43,259 bases of DNA. It comes from Bacteroidales bacterium (GTDB lineage Bacteria > Planctomycetota > Planctomycetia > Gemmatales > Gemmataceae). Below the pieces are notes generated by a model. It saw only the letters and a list, made by a program, of their open reading frames with translations. It ran no database searches and was not told the DNA's origin. Location of the stretch: contig JAIXLE010000256.1 in NCBI GenBank assembly GCA_026931725.1, forward strand, positions 1 through 43,259, in the 5' to 3' direction. Positions within the stretch are counted from its first letter, which is position 1; each line of letters begins with the position of its first letter. Of this stretch, positions 16,734 to 25,928 are shown in pieces. The position numbers were made by a program, and so were the translations under genes.

Positions 16734-17153
16734 TTAGTGCCCTTCCTTGACGAGATTCTTATTCCAGGCCGGAACAATCACGGTGATGTTGCGTGTTCCG
16801 TTCGGCACGCATTGGCAACTCAACCGCGATTCCGGTGTCACGGCACGGGCCGTATCGAGCATGTCTTCTTCATCTTCCGTTGCGGGCGGGCAGGTTTCTA
16901 ATCCTTCTGTCACATACACATGGCAAGTCGCACAGGCACAGACACCACCGCACGAATGGTCGATCTCGACCCCGGCGGCTTCGGCGATGTCGAGAATGCT
17001 GCCATCCAACCCGGTGCGCCCGTAGGGGATTTTCTCCGGGTCGACGACGAATTCCACCGTCTCGTTTGTCTCTTCGTTGATGTAAGTGATCGTGTACGGT
17101 TGAACGGGTTTCACCACGTTCACTTTTTGGATATACGGGTTCACTCCGCCCAT
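16734..17153 (-). CDS. [2Fe-2S] ferredoxin, adrenodoxin/plant type
   Basis: The protein has 139 aa. Cluster ligands are visible in CGGVCACATCHVYV and SRLSCQC, the C-x5-C-x2-C ... C pattern of adrenodoxin-type ferredoxins, with IPYGRTGLDGSILDIAEAAG before the loop. It would carry single electrons to an oxygenase, reductase or Fe-S assembly partner; none is adjacent. An N-terminal extension of about 30 residues precedes the core. Three in-frame ATGs lie at 17168, 17162 and 17153; only the last has GAGG at a proper distance (9 nt). Confidence 0.9.
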   Translation of the reverse strand: MGGVNPYIQKVNVVKPVQPYTITYINEETNETVEFVVDPEKIPYGRTGLDGSILDIAEAAGVEIDHSCGGVCACATCHVYVTEGLETCPPATEDEEDMLDTARAVTPESRLSCQCVPNGTRNITVIVPAWNKNLVKEGH

Positions 17154-17225
17154 AACTGCCATCCTCATATCGGGTTATGCCGTCACCGGGTGAGCGGCAC
17201 AAATAGAATTCGTTGGATACGCTTT

Positions 17226-17253
17226 ATTGTAGTGCCGTTCGGTTTCTCTTGAA
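17226..17253 (-). promoter_or_regulatory. Candidate promoter for the ferredoxin gene
   Basis: On the minus strand TTCAAG (plus 17248-17253) and TACAAT (plus 17226-17231) are 16 bp apart, about 70 bp upstream of the ferredoxin ATG. The -10 is a 5/6 match; the -35 is poor. Confidence 0.35.
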
Positions 17254-17418
17254 GTTGTATTCCCTGGCGGTCCTGATTCATCGGGAACGTGGAGAAGGGG
17301 AGCCCGAGGCCCGCTGACGTGCCGGGGCAGTTGGGCTGGAATTCGGAAAATTTCCCGATTATCTGCTACGGGTGTGACACGCACACGCATCGTGCGCGTA
17401 CAGAAAGCGGAGCCACCA

Positions 17419-18852
17419 TTGCGATTGTACATCGGTGCGTGCATCGGATTGTTCGGCTGGGCCTGTTTGAGTTCGGCACAGTCTCCGACTCCAACTCCGG
17501 CTTCCGTTTCGGCTTCCCCTTCGGCTGATCCCATCGCGGAATTAACGGAACGGGTTCGCCGTCTGGAAGCGGAACGCTCGCCCGCATCCTCAGCGGCTCC
17601 AATGGCCACAACGCCATCAATGGCAACGGGTTCCACGCCCACGGCGGACAATATCCCGCGCGGCACTCCGCCATCGGCTAGCATCCCGATCGCCACGCAA
17701 GGGGGGAATCGGCCGTCGATTCTCTGGACGGGGCAATTTCAGGCGGATACGCTGCGATCTTCTCAAAATCTGCGGAACCTTGAGGAATACGGCGACATCC
17801 CGGATGGGACCGCGTTCCGGCGAGCGCGAATCGGTGCCCTCGGCGAATACGGCCTGACCGAATATCGGATCGAGTTGGACTTCGCGCTACCCGGTCGGCC
17901 ATCGTTTCTGGATGTGTTCGCGGGGGTCCATGATTTGCCGATCCTGGGCCGGGTGCGTGCCGGGCATTTTTTCGAGCCATTCGGGTTGGAACGGATTACC
18001 TCGAATCGGTTCGTCACGTTCCTGGAACGCTCGCTGCCGGATGGTCCGTTTGCCCCAGCACGGAACCTCGGGGTGATGGCCCAGAATACCTGGGGCCGCG
18101 ATCAGCAAGGCACCTGGGCTTTTGGTGTCTTCCGCAGTGACAGCGACATGTTTGGCGATGATGTGGATGAAGATAACCAAGACGATGCCCGGATCGCGGC
18201 CACGGGTCGTATCACTTGGTTGCCGTACTTCGACGAAGCCACCGGCTCACGCTATCTGCACCTGGGGCTCGCCCACAGCGCCCGGATGACGAAGAACAAC
18301 GCGGTGCGGTTCCGCGCGCAACCGGAAGCCCGGCTCGGTTCCGCCGACCCGAATGTTCCCTCCTTCGTCGATACCGGAGCCATCCCCGCAGACTTTTTTC
18401 AACTCATCGGTACGGAGTTCGCCCTGGTGGAAGGGCCAATCTCGGTGCAGGCGGAGTACATGCTCGCTCCGGTCTACACGGTGGCCCCGCTGGGCGGCAC
18501 GGCACTCCTCCAAGGGTGGTACGTCACGACGAGTTACTTCCTGACAGGAGAGCATCGGCCGTATGTCCGGGAACTGGGGGTGTTTGGCCGCGTGATTCCC
18601 AAGCGAGATTTCGTCAGTGTCACGGGGGGGAACACCACCTTTGGGCCGGGGGCGTGGGAAGTGGCGCTACGGGTATCGCACCTGGACCTGACCGATGGTC
18701 CGGTTCACGGCGGACAGCTCACCGACTTCTCCGTGGGGTTGAACTGGTATCTCAACCCCTATTTCCGGGTCAGTTCCAATTACATCCATGCCGCCCCTGC
18801 CGGTCGAGGCCGTGCGGACCTCTTTGCGATGCGGGTCGGTTACGATTTCTGA
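17419..18852 (+). CDS. OprP/OprO-like outer-membrane porin
   Basis: The protein has 477 aa from TTG 17419. The signal peptide is LYIGACIGLFGWACLSSAQS. A Thr/Pro/Ser linker and a short coiled coil (PIAELTERVRRLEAER) follow, then a beta-barrel in the phosphate-selective porin O/P pattern: AFRRARIGALGEYG, FGLERITSNRFVTFLERSLP, RNLGVMAQNTWG, and a C-terminal strand ending in aromatic Phe (LFAMRVGYDF). It should be a trimeric anion channel; substrate unproven. The frame opens at GTG 17374, but GCGGAG six bases before TTG 17419 and the M-R-L start of the signal favour the TTG. Its stop lies 10 bp from the end of the convergent HerA-like gene. Confidence 0.85.
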   Translation: MRLYIGACIGLFGWACLSSAQSPTPTPASVSASPSADPIAELTERVRRLEAERSPASSAAPMATTPSMATGSTPTADNIPRGTPPSASIPIATQGGNRPSILWTGQFQADTLRSSQNLRNLEEYGDIPDGTAFRRARIGALGEYGLTEYRIELDFALPGRPSFLDVFAGVHDLPILGRVRAGHFFEPFGLERITSNRFVTFLERSLPDGPFAPARNLGVMAQNTWGRDQQGTWAFGVFRSDSDMFGDDVDEDNQDDARIAATGRITWLPYFDEATGSRYLHLGLAHSARMTKNNAVRFRAQPEARLGSADPNVPSFVDTGAIPADFFQLIGTEFALVEGPISVQAEYMLAPVYTVAPLGGTALLQGWYVTTSYFLTGEHRPYVRELGVFGRVIPKRDFVSVTGGNTTFGPGAWEVALRVSHLDLTDGPVHGGQLTDFSVGLNWYLNPYFRVSSNYIHAAPAGRGRADLFAMRVGYDF

Positions 18853-18861
18853 ATCGGCGCG

Positions 18862-20337
18862 TTACCGTTTCTTCTTGCCGAACAGACCGCCGAAGATTGT
18901 GTCGAACAAACCGCGTATGATCGAACGGCCCGCGCTCGAACCGGCGGCACGGGCGGCACTTTTTCCGAAGGCTTCCAGCACGGAATCGGTGCGGCGGGAC
19001 GGTGAGGCTTTCTCTTTCGGGGCGGCCTGAGTTTGCCCGGCGGCTTGCTCCGCGGCGGCCTGAGCGCGGCCTGTCAGGATCTCATACGCGGATTCCCGGT
19101 CGATGGCGTTTTCGTAGTGTCCCGCAATCACGGAGCTTGCCAGCACGGCTTTCCGTTCTTCCGGGGTGATTGGCCCCAGCCGCCCACTGGGGGGAATCAC
19201 GAATGCCCGTTCGACAATGCTGGGCGCGCCTTTCTCATCCAGGAACGACACCAACGCCTCGCCGACCGCGAGTTCGGTAATCGCATGGGCCGTGTCGAGT
19301 GCCGGGTTCGGTCGGAACGTCTCCGCCGCGGTGCGTACCGCCGCCTGATCGCGGGGGGTGAACGCCCGCAAGGCGTGCTGCACCCGGTTGCCGAGTTGGC
19401 CCAGCACCTTGTCCGGCACATCTCGCGGGTTCTGGGTGACGAAGTAGATGCCGACCCCCTTCGAGCGGATCAGGCGGACGACCTGTTCCACCTTGTCGAG
19501 CAGCTCTTTGGGGGCATCGTCGAACAGGAGATGGGCTTCGTCGAAGAAGAACACGAGTTTCGGCTTGGCCAGATCGCCGACTTCCGGCAGTCGCTCGAAT
19601 AGTTCGGCCATCAGCCAGAGTAAGAAAGTCGAATACAGTTGCGGAGAATGCACGAGCGTTTCTGCCGCCAGGACGTTGATGACCCCGCGTCCATCCGGCG
19701 CGGTCTGGATAAAGTCCATCAGATCGAGTGCCGGTTCTCCGAAGAAGGTCGTCGCTCCGGCTTGTTCGAGTCGCAACAGTGCCCGCTGAATCGCTCCGAC
19801 GCTCGCCGCTGAGACGTTGCCGTATTGCAGCGTCAGTTCCTTCGCGTTCTCGCCGACGTGGCGGACCATTGCTTGCAAATCCTTCAAATCCAGGAGCAAG
19901 AGTCCCTGATCGTCCGCGAGCTTGAAGGCGATGGTCAAAATGCCGCTCTGCGTATCATTCAAATTCAGCAGCCGAGACAGCAACAGCGGCCCCATCTCGG
20001 AAATCGTCGCCCGGACGGGGTGGCCGTTTACGCCGTAGACATCCCAGAAGACGGTCGGGTTGGCGGCGAAGGGGTGATCGGTGCGCCCAAGTTGTTCGAG
20101 TCGCCGGGCGATGGGCGGAGTCGCGGTGCCGGGCTGGCACAAGCCTGCCAGATCGCCTTTCACATCCGCGAGGAACACCGGAACCCCGAGACGGCTAAAT
20201 TCTTCCGCAAGACGTTGCAGCGTAACGGTTTTCCCGGTCCCGGTCGCACCGGCCACCAGCCCATGCCGGTTCGCCATGCGGGGCAACATGCTGAGTGTCT
20301 GGGTGCCGTGCTGTGCGATGAACAGATTGTCGGACAT
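18862..20337 (-). CDS. HerA-like helicase/ATPase, DUF853 family
   Basis: The protein has 491 aa. Walker A is [15 protein letters not shown] near residue 30, and Walker B is [61 protein letters not shown] and [31 protein letters not shown] are typical of DUF853 (PF05872), HerA/FtsK-superfamily ATPases of uncertain function often called helicase HerA-like. An Ala/Gln-rich linker and the basic tail [14 protein letters not shown] close it. The frame continues upstream to 20493, but [11 protein letters not shown] at 20337 begins the conserved domain with an AGGCGGG-type site before it. No NurA nuclease partner is present, arguing against the archaeal-type HerA/NurA resection pair. Confidence 0.88.
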   Translation of the reverse strand: MSDNLFIAQHGTQTLSMLPRMANRHGLVAGATGTGKTVTLQRLAEEFSRLGVPVFLADVKGDLAGLCQPGTATPPIARRLEQLGRTDHPFAANPTVFWDVYGVNGHPVRATISEMGPLLLSRLLNLNDTQSGILTIAFKLADDQGLLLLDLKDLQAMVRHVGENAKELTLQYGNVSAASVGAIQRALLRLEQAGATTFFGEPALDLMDFIQTAPDGRGVINVLAAETLVHSPQLYSTFLLWLMAELFERLPEVGDLAKPKLVFFFDEAHLLFDDAPKELLDKVEQVVRLIRSKGVGIYFVTQNPRDVPDKVLGQLGNRVQHALRAFTPRDQAAVRTAAETFRPNPALDTAHAITELAVGEALVSFLDEKGAPSIVERAFVIPPSGRLGPITPEERKAVLASSVIAGHYENAIDRESAYEILTGRAQAAAEQAAGQTQAAPKEKASPSRRTDSVLEAFGKSAARAAGSSAGRSIIRGLFDTIFGGLFGKKKR

Positions 20338-20436
20338 GGGACTGACCCGCCTAGTGAACCCGGTTTTCGGGTCATGATACGCGAAAACCTTGGTCGTGAA
20401 GAACTCGGATCGACAATGACAGCGATGGGCGAACAC

Positions 20437-20460
20437 TACCGGGGATGCCAGTCCCTGGTT
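20437..20460 (+). repeat. Diverged copy of the 24-nt hairpin element, in a divergent promoter region
   Basis: taccggggatgccagtccctggtt matches 20 of 24 positions of the perfect hairpin at 10533-10556, same orientation, and is followed by TT. It lies between the divergent HerA-like and ABC exporter genes, an odd place for a terminator. Confidence 0.55.
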
Positions 20461-20537
20461 TTCCGACAAACGCAGAGCCGGAGACACCCACATCCGGTTT
20501 ATCTATAAGATGACTCGGCACCCTGTGAACAGGCACC

Positions 20538-21473
20538 ATGAACCAGCCGATTCTCGCCATTTCCGATGTCCGCAAGCAGTACGGCCGTGCCCCGGCGCTG
20601 AACGGCGTGAGCCTGGATGTGCAGGCAGGCGAACTGTTTGGCCTGCTTGGGCCGAACGGAGCGGGGAAAACTACGCTCATGTCGATTCTGGCTGGGTTGC
20701 TGGATGCCACCTCCGGCACCGTGACATTGTTCGGCCAGCCGTTATCCCAGCAAGCCCGCTCATTGCGGCAATCCATCGGCATCGCCACGCAGGATCTGGC
20801 ACTCTACCCGGAACTGACGGCCCGCGAGAATCTGACATTCTTCGGGCGGTTGTACGGACTCGCCGGGGAACCCCTGCGGCACCGGGTCGAAGAACTACTT
20901 GCCGGGGTCGGACTCACGGAACGGGGTGACGACCGCGCGGGGACGTTCTCCGGCGGGATGAAACGCCGACTGAACCTCGCCATCGCCGTGATTCACCGGC
21001 CCAAACTGCTCCTGCTCGATGAACCGACCACCGGCGTGGACCCGCAGAGCCGCAATCACATCTTCGAGCAGGTCCGTTCGTTGAACGCCGCCGGGATGAC
21101 GATGATTTATACCAGCCACTACATGGAAGAAGTGCAGGCGCTCTGCCCGCGCATTGCCATCATGGACCAGGGCCGGATGCTCGCCTGTGACACGCTGCCG
21201 AATCTGCTGAGACGGCTGGAATCTGTACTGCATCTGCAATTTGACACGCCACCAGAAACTCTGCGGGCACGGCTTGCCGAACTTCCTGGGGTGACCGGCT
21301 GCACGATTCAGGGTCAGCGGGTCGAACTCACCACGCCCAACGCGGCACCGTTGCTGCCGCGCATCGCCACGGTCTGCGCGGAACTCGCCCAGATGCCAAC
21401 CACGATGGAACTCCAACAACCGACGTTGGAGCGGGTCTTCCTTCACCTGACCGGCCACGATCTCCGGGATTGA
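20538..21473 (+). CDS. ABC transporter ATP-binding protein (drug/polysaccharide exporter, DrrA-like)
   Basis: The protein has 311 aa. Walker A is GPNGAGKTT, the signature is FSGGMKRRLNLA, Walker B is LLLLDEPTTGVDPQSR, and the switch region is YTSHYMEE. The TTGVDP after Walker B and a C-terminal domain of about 85 residues are typical of DrrA/CcmA/NatA-type exporter ATPases. It ends 6 bp before the matching permease, so the two form one exporter at the inner membrane. ATG 20538 has only AGG four bases before it. Confidence 0.92.
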   Translation: MNQPILAISDVRKQYGRAPALNGVSLDVQAGELFGLLGPNGAGKTTLMSILAGLLDATSGTVTLFGQPLSQQARSLRQSIGIATQDLALYPELTARENLTFFGRLYGLAGEPLRHRVEELLAGVGLTERGDDRAGTFSGGMKRRLNLAIAVIHRPKLLLLDEPTTGVDPQSRNHIFEQVRSLNAAGMTMIYTSHYMEEVQALCPRIAIMDQGRMLACDTLPNLLRRLESVLHLQFDTPPETLRARLAELPGVTGCTIQGQRVELTTPNAAPLLPRIATVCAELAQMPTTMELQQPTLERVFLHLTGHDLRD

Positions 21474-21479
21474 CCGCGT

Positions 21480-22922
21480 ATGATGCCCACGCTCACCCTC
21501 GCCCTCAAGGATTTGCGATTGCTGCTGCGGGACTCCCGCTCGGCTGTCATCCTGCTCGTGATGCCGTTGTTGCTGATTCTCATTCTCGGTCTGTCGATCG
21601 GCAGCCTGTTCGAGCAGAAACCCGATGATCGGATTCGGGTTTCCGTCGTCAATCTCGATGCGGGGCTGTCCGAGTCCCATACGGGCTTTCCGCCGAAGCC
21701 GTGGTCCCAGATGGTGTTGGATGATTTGACGAACACCGGCAACGTCCGCGTCGAACTGATCCCGACACGGGAAGAAGCGGAACGGCTTATCCGCAAGGGG
21801 GATCGCGCCGCGGTCGTCGTGTTCGAGCCGCAGTTCAGCGACTTCGTCCAACGCTGTTCGTTCGTCGGCGAGCCGTTCACGCACGATCCGATCAACCCGC
21901 TGTATCGGGATGGGATTCTCACTCGGGAAATCGGCGTGACGATCTTGCGGAATCCATCACAGTTGGTGGCATACTCGGTCATCAATCAGGTCGTGCAAGT
22001 GACGCTGATGCGGGTGGTGATTCCGTGGATGATTGGTCGGGCGTTCGAGATGATCGGCACGCCGCCGTTCATGGATCGGATGGAACAGTATATCCCCGCT
22101 CTGAAAGGGGCGTATCTGATTATCTCGAAACAGACCATCGGCGAGGGGATTCAAAAGGGTATCGGCGGGTTCTTCAGCAAGTATGATTTCACTGGCAAGA
22201 CCTGGGCCAAACTGACCAAGAGTGAGGAACCGCCCGCCATCGCCGAGAACCGTTCGGCTTATGAGGCACCGGATGGCAGTGTTCGCCTGAATCGGGGGGC
22301 GATGCGGTATCAGGTGCTGGTGCCGGCGTACACGGTGACGTTTGCTTTCTTCCTCGTTCTCACGGTCGGCTGGCTGTTCGTCGCGGAACGTCGGCATGGC
22401 ACGCTGATTCGGCTCCGGGCCGCACCCCTGACCCGCTGGCAGATTCTGCTGGGGAAGCTGTTGCCCTGTCTGGCGGTGTCGTTGGCGCAGGGGTTCTTGT
22501 TGTTGCTCTGCGGCAATCTGATCTTCGGCATGAGTTTTGGCCCGGCCCCGTGGCTGTTGCTACCCGTGGTGGTCTGCACGTCTTGCGCGGCCGTCGGGTT
22601 GGCGATGCTGGTGGCCGGGATGGCCCGCACCGAGACACAGGTGGCCGTGTATGGCACGCTGCTCGTGCTGATGCTGGCGGGCTTGAGTGGTTCGATGATG
22701 CCGCGTGATCTGATGCCGGAAACGATGCGACAGATCAGCCGGGTGACCCCCCATGCGTGGGCGTTGGAAGCGTATGGGCAGTTGCTGCCGCCCCCAGCGG
22801 AACCAGGGCAGCCGCCTGCCCCGCCGCCGGATACCGTCGATGTGCTGCGTGATTGCGGGGTGCTGGCCGGTTTCGGAGCGGTGTTCCTCGGCCTCGCCTG
22901 GTGGCGGATGCGGTTGGATTAA
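21480..22922 (+). CDS. ABC-2 family transporter permease
   Basis: The protein has 480 aa. One N-terminal membrane segment (SAVILLVMPLLLILILGLSIGS) is followed by an extracytoplasmic domain of about 240 residues, then five C-terminal segments including GLSGSMMPRDLMPETMRQISRVTPHAWALEAY, a hallmark of the ABC2_membrane_3 (YhhJ/DrrB) group. It partners the ATPase 6 bp upstream to export a small molecule, lipid or polymer. Substrate not evident. ATGATG gives two start choices one codon apart. Confidence 0.9.
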   Translation: MMPTLTLALKDLRLLLRDSRSAVILLVMPLLLILILGLSIGSLFEQKPDDRIRVSVVNLDAGLSESHTGFPPKPWSQMVLDDLTNTGNVRVELIPTREEAERLIRKGDRAAVVVFEPQFSDFVQRCSFVGEPFTHDPINPLYRDGILTREIGVTILRNPSQLVAYSVINQVVQVTLMRVVIPWMIGRAFEMIGTPPFMDRMEQYIPALKGAYLIISKQTIGEGIQKGIGGFFSKYDFTGKTWAKLTKSEEPPAIAENRSAYEAPDGSVRLNRGAMRYQVLVPAYTVTFAFFLVLTVGWLFVAERRHGTLIRLRAAPLTRWQILLGKLLPCLAVSLAQGFLLLLCGNLIFGMSFGPAPWLLLPVVVCTSCAAVGLAMLVAGMARTETQVAVYGTLLVLMLAGLSGSMMPRDLMPETMRQISRVTPHAWALEAYGQLLPPPAEPGQPPAPPPDTVDVLRDCGVLAGFGAVFLGLAWWRMRLD

Positions 22923-22934
22923 CCGTGGACGTTT

Positions 22935-22974
22935 TTTCGCCGGGCTTCGCTCCGTTTCGCCGGGCTTCGCTCCG
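22935..22974. repeat. Exact 20-bp tandem repeat between convergent genes
   Basis: tttcgccgggcttcgctccg occurs twice in immediate succession, 22935-22954 and 22955-22974, in the 64-bp gap between the ABC permease and lactate permease genes. Each unit has a small gcttcgc-type fold. It may act in termination. Confidence 0.8.
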
Positions 22975-22986
22975 TATTGGGTCCGT

Positions 22987-24834
22987 TTACGGGTGCGGCA
23001 CCATGTGGGTGAACGGCACCACATACGCTTGCAGAACCGTCAGCCCCCCAACGATCGCGGCGAGTAGCACACTGTGCCAGATCACCGCCTTGAAGATGTC
23101 CGCTTCCCGGCCAATCTGATTCGTCCCCGCCGTGGCCACGCAGATGCTCTGCGCATCAATCATCTTACCCATGACACCGCCGGTGCTGTTGGCCGTGCAG
23201 ATGAGGACATCCGTCTGCCCGGCGGTCAGGTGGGTGATCGCGCCGGATTGGAACACCTGCCCGGCGGTGATCTTTTGCAGGCTGCCGAACAGGGCGTTGC
23301 TGCCCGCGTCGGTGCCGGTGAGGAAGACCCCCAACCAGCCGAGCATCGCGGCGAAGAACGGATACAGTTGCCCGGTTTCCGCGAAGGCAACCCCGAGCGT
23401 GGCATCAATCCCGGCGTACTTCGTCACATAGCTGAGCCCCAGCATGAACGCAATCGTCGGAATCGGAATCTTCATCTGAAAGACGGTACGACGCAAAACC
23501 GCCCACAGCGTCCGAGGGGAGGCCCGCAGGACCACCGCGGAAATCAGCACGGCCACGAACACCGGCGTTCCAGGAGCCGTGGCCCAAGTGAATTTGAACT
23601 CGGCCTCTTCCTGCTTCTCCTCGGCGGTGGCTCCCGGTTTCTGGAGCCGTTCCGCGCGTTCCACTTCATGATGCAGGGTCGGCACGGGCTCGGTGTAGTA
23701 CGTCTGGAGCGGCCCCACCGGGAGCGGTGCCTGATGCGCGGTTTCGGCCTGTCGGAGCATCCCCGCCCCGGCCAGACAGCACGCCATGATGACGAACGGC
23801 GACCACGCCAGCGCGATGCGTCCCGCCGTCAGCGGTTCTTCCCGTTCCACCATGCCGACACCACTGGGGAACAGGGTCGAGACTTCTTCCTCGGCGGCCG
23901 CGACATGCGGATCCGTAGGGTGAGCCGGTTCCACGGTCTGCCCGCGCCCCGCGGGCAGATCGGCCGGGAACTTCCATTCATCCTGGGGCTTCCAGATGAA
24001 CTTCAGGAAGATGGCCAGCGTGATTAAAGAAAAGATCCCCCCGCCGATGTCGGTCAGCGGCCAAACCTCCGGGGCACCGGGCCACAACGTGTGCAGCGTG
24101 GCGAACGTGAACTGAAACAGCGCGAACGAACCGCCACCCACCACCAGCGCGGGCCAGATGGCCAGTGTCTGCCGCCAAGTACACATGGCTTTCACCATGT
24201 ACAACGGAATCAGACACGACAGAATCGGGAGCTGGTGCCCAGCCATGATACTCAGTGTGGCGGGGTTGATGTCCGAGGCGGTGCCCAGCGTCAGAATCGG
24301 TACGCCCAGGCCGCCATAGGCCACTGGGGACGTATTCGCAATCAGGCAAATGACGGCGGCCCGCATCGGCGGCACCCCCAACCCGGCGAGCATCGCCCCG
24401 CAGATCGCCACGGGAGAACCGGCTCCGGCGGCTCCTTCCATGAACGCCCCGAAGCAAAAGCCGATCAACACCGCCTGCACCCGCGCATCACCGGACAGCC
24501 CGCCAATCGAACGGCGAATGATCGTGAACATGCCGGTTTCGACGGTCAGGTTGTACAGCAGCATTGCCGCGAACACGGTCCAGCCGATCGGCAGCAGGCC
24601 AAAGAACGCCCCATGTACGAACGCCCAGCCCGCCATTTCCACGGGCATCCCGTAGATGAGCCAGGCAATCAGAATGGCTGTGGCCGCCCCCGCCGCCCCG
24701 GCCCAGCTCGCCAGCCAGCGCCGACCCACCAGCAGGTAGAACAGCACCAATACCGGCAACGCGGCCACCACCGTCGAGGCGATTCGGTTTCCGAGGGGGT
24801 TCAAATCTTGAACGTAAGCAACGGCGAACAGCAT
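22987..24834 (-). CDS. lctP: L-lactate permease (LctP/GlcA family)
   Basis: The protein has 615 aa with about 13 membrane segments. Family motifs are FGAFMEGAAGAGSPVAICGAML, NTSPVAYGGLGVPI, SYVTKYAGIDATLGVAFA, GVFLTGTDAGSNALFGSLQ and NSTGGVMGKMIDAQSICVATA. It should import lactate (or glycolate) with protons across the inner membrane. It is about 60 residues longer than E. coli LldP (about 551 aa), through two hydrophilic, Pro/Glu-rich loops near residues 305-345 and 380-425. ATG 24834 has no visible Shine-Dalgarno. No lactate dehydrogenase or regulator gene is adjacent. Confidence 0.92.
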   Translation of the reverse strand: MLFAVAYVQDLNPLGNRIASTVVAALPVLVLFYLLVGRRWLASWAGAAGAATAILIAWLIYGMPVEMAGWAFVHGAFFGLLPIGWTVFAAMLLYNLTVETGMFTIIRRSIGGLSGDARVQAVLIGFCFGAFMEGAAGAGSPVAICGAMLAGLGVPPMRAAVICLIANTSPVAYGGLGVPILTLGTASDINPATLSIMAGHQLPILSCLIPLYMVKAMCTWRQTLAIWPALVVGGGSFALFQFTFATLHTLWPGAPEVWPLTDIGGGIFSLITLAIFLKFIWKPQDEWKFPADLPAGRGQTVEPAHPTDPHVAAAEEEVSTLFPSGVGMVEREEPLTAGRIALAWSPFVIMACCLAGAGMLRQAETAHQAPLPVGPLQTYYTEPVPTLHHEVERAERLQKPGATAEEKQEEAEFKFTWATAPGTPVFVAVLISAVVLRASPRTLWAVLRRTVFQMKIPIPTIAFMLGLSYVTKYAGIDATLGVAFAETGQLYPFFAAMLGWLGVFLTGTDAGSNALFGSLQKITAGQVFQSGAITHLTAGQTDVLICTANSTGGVMGKMIDAQSICVATAGTNQIGREADIFKAVIWHSVLLAAIVGGLTVLQAYVVPFTHMVPHP

Positions 24835-24983
24835 GGGGGTCGCTGTGGGTCGTGGGGAGGCGGAGTCCGGGATACCTGGGAAAGCGAAAATTGTAACCGG
24901 GACACCGACGAAAATCTGGCCAGAAATTTCCTAAACTCGGAAACTTTCCCACAATCGGAGTGCGGGTGGTTCGCAGAATGGGC

Positions 24984-25010
24984 AATCTTGTGAATCTTGG
25001 TAATCTTCAA
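24984..25010. repeat. Three tandem 9-nt units (aatctt + 3) in the lctP/lipoprotein divergent region
   Basis: aatcttgtg, aatcttggt and aatcttcaa follow one another at 24984-25010. This is within the 291-bp divergent gap, 150 bp before the lctP start and 116 bp before the lipoprotein start. Spaced direct repeats of this kind could be an operator, though the period is 9 rather than 10.5 bp. Confidence 0.4.
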
Positions 25011-25125
25011 AAAGTTTACTGACGAGGTAATTTGGGAAGCCATCACCCCGATGGTCCCACTAGCCTACCCGGCCTCTGCCCTACCGACACGGGAACCTGG
25101 CCGGTTATCTCGGAGTCATCTTCAT

Positions 25126-25608
25126 ATGTCCCGCAACCTGAAATGGATCGCCGCTTCCCTCCTCCTCTCCGTCTTCGTGAGCTGGGGGTGTACGAAGCCG
25201 GAACCGACAAAGCCCGTCAGCACCCACACGACGGGTCAGCTGAAAGCCCTGGAAACCCGCGTGGCCAAGCTCGAAACGCAGTTGAAGAATGAATCGGCCT
25301 TACGCTCTCAGTTGCAGAACCAGTTGAACAGCACCCAGCAGGCACTCAGCGTTGCGAAATCCCAGTTAGCCGCGACGGAAGAGAAACTCCAACGCAGCGT
25401 GCAACGCGCCCAAACCCTGGAAACCGAACGGAATGAAGCCTTGCTCGCCTTGCAGACCCGGACTACGGAAAAGGATGCCCTGCAAGTGCAGTACGACGAT
25501 TTCCGCAAGACGCTCAAAGACCTGATCGGGAAGGCGGAACTCGCCTCGACACCCATCATCGGCACCAGCCCGGCCAACGTCCTCCCGGCCCCGAAAAGCC
25601 TGAATTGA
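25126..25608 (+). CDS. Coiled-coil lipoprotein of unknown function
   Basis: The protein has 160 aa. A lipoprotein signal (LKWIAASLLLSVFVSWGC, lipid Cys22) leads into a long uninterrupted heptad region, residues about 40-135 (LKALETRVAKLETQLKNE ... LQRSVQRAQTLETERNEALL). A short Pro-rich tail ends the protein. It is probably anchored to a membrane as a rod or spacer; I do not recognise a family. ATG 25126 has GGAG ten bases before it. Transcription should stop at the strong hairpin 24 bp downstream. Confidence 0.82.
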   Translation: MSRNLKWIAASLLLSVFVSWGCTKPEPTKPVSTHTTGQLKALETRVAKLETQLKNESALRSQLQNQLNSTQQALSVAKSQLAATEEKLQRSVQRAQTLETERNEALLALQTRTTEKDALQVQYDDFRKTLKDLIGKAELASTPIIGTSPANVLPAPKSLN

Positions 25609-25928
25609 TGCGGATCATCCGATTCTGATGCACACACCGAACCGGGGGCGACCGTCTCCGGTTCGGTGTGTTTTCGGGCCATTCCACCCCATGCTTTCCT
25701 GTCTGGCGTGGGCCGCACCCCGGCTGAGCGGGAATCCTGCAAAACCGACCTTGCCGATTTTGCGGGGACTTGCTCCAGAAGTTCCGCGCCGCGAGGGAAA
25801 GAACCCTTCATTTCTCCTCTCGTGAGAATTCAAATAACATCTAACGAGACGATCACCGCCCCCAAGACATCCCATGTACTGAATCCTTGAAGCGACCTGG
25901 TAGGAAGTCGGGTCGGGAGTATCCCGAA
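25609..25928. other. 320-bp intergenic region with terminator
   Basis: It contains the terminator hairpin at 25632-25671. After that I see no convincing gene; an imperfect inverted repeat lies near 25738-25765 (gcaaaaccga ... ccgattttgc), and the last 70 bp should hold the promoter of the next gene. Confidence 0.6.
25632..25671 (+). terminator. Intrinsic terminator after the coiled-coil lipoprotein gene
   Basis: acacaccgaaccgg (25632-25645) pairs perfectly with ccggttcggtgtgt (25658-25671), and the inner bases add further G-C and G-U pairs; the stem is followed by TTT. Its core 25640-25663 matches 21 of 24 nt of the hairpin at 10533-10556. Confidence 0.8.

Noticed and set aside
18862..20337. 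HerA/NurA DNA-end resection or defence module
   Set aside because: No NurA-like nuclease or other defence gene is adjacent; the protein fits the DUF853 branch that occurs alone.
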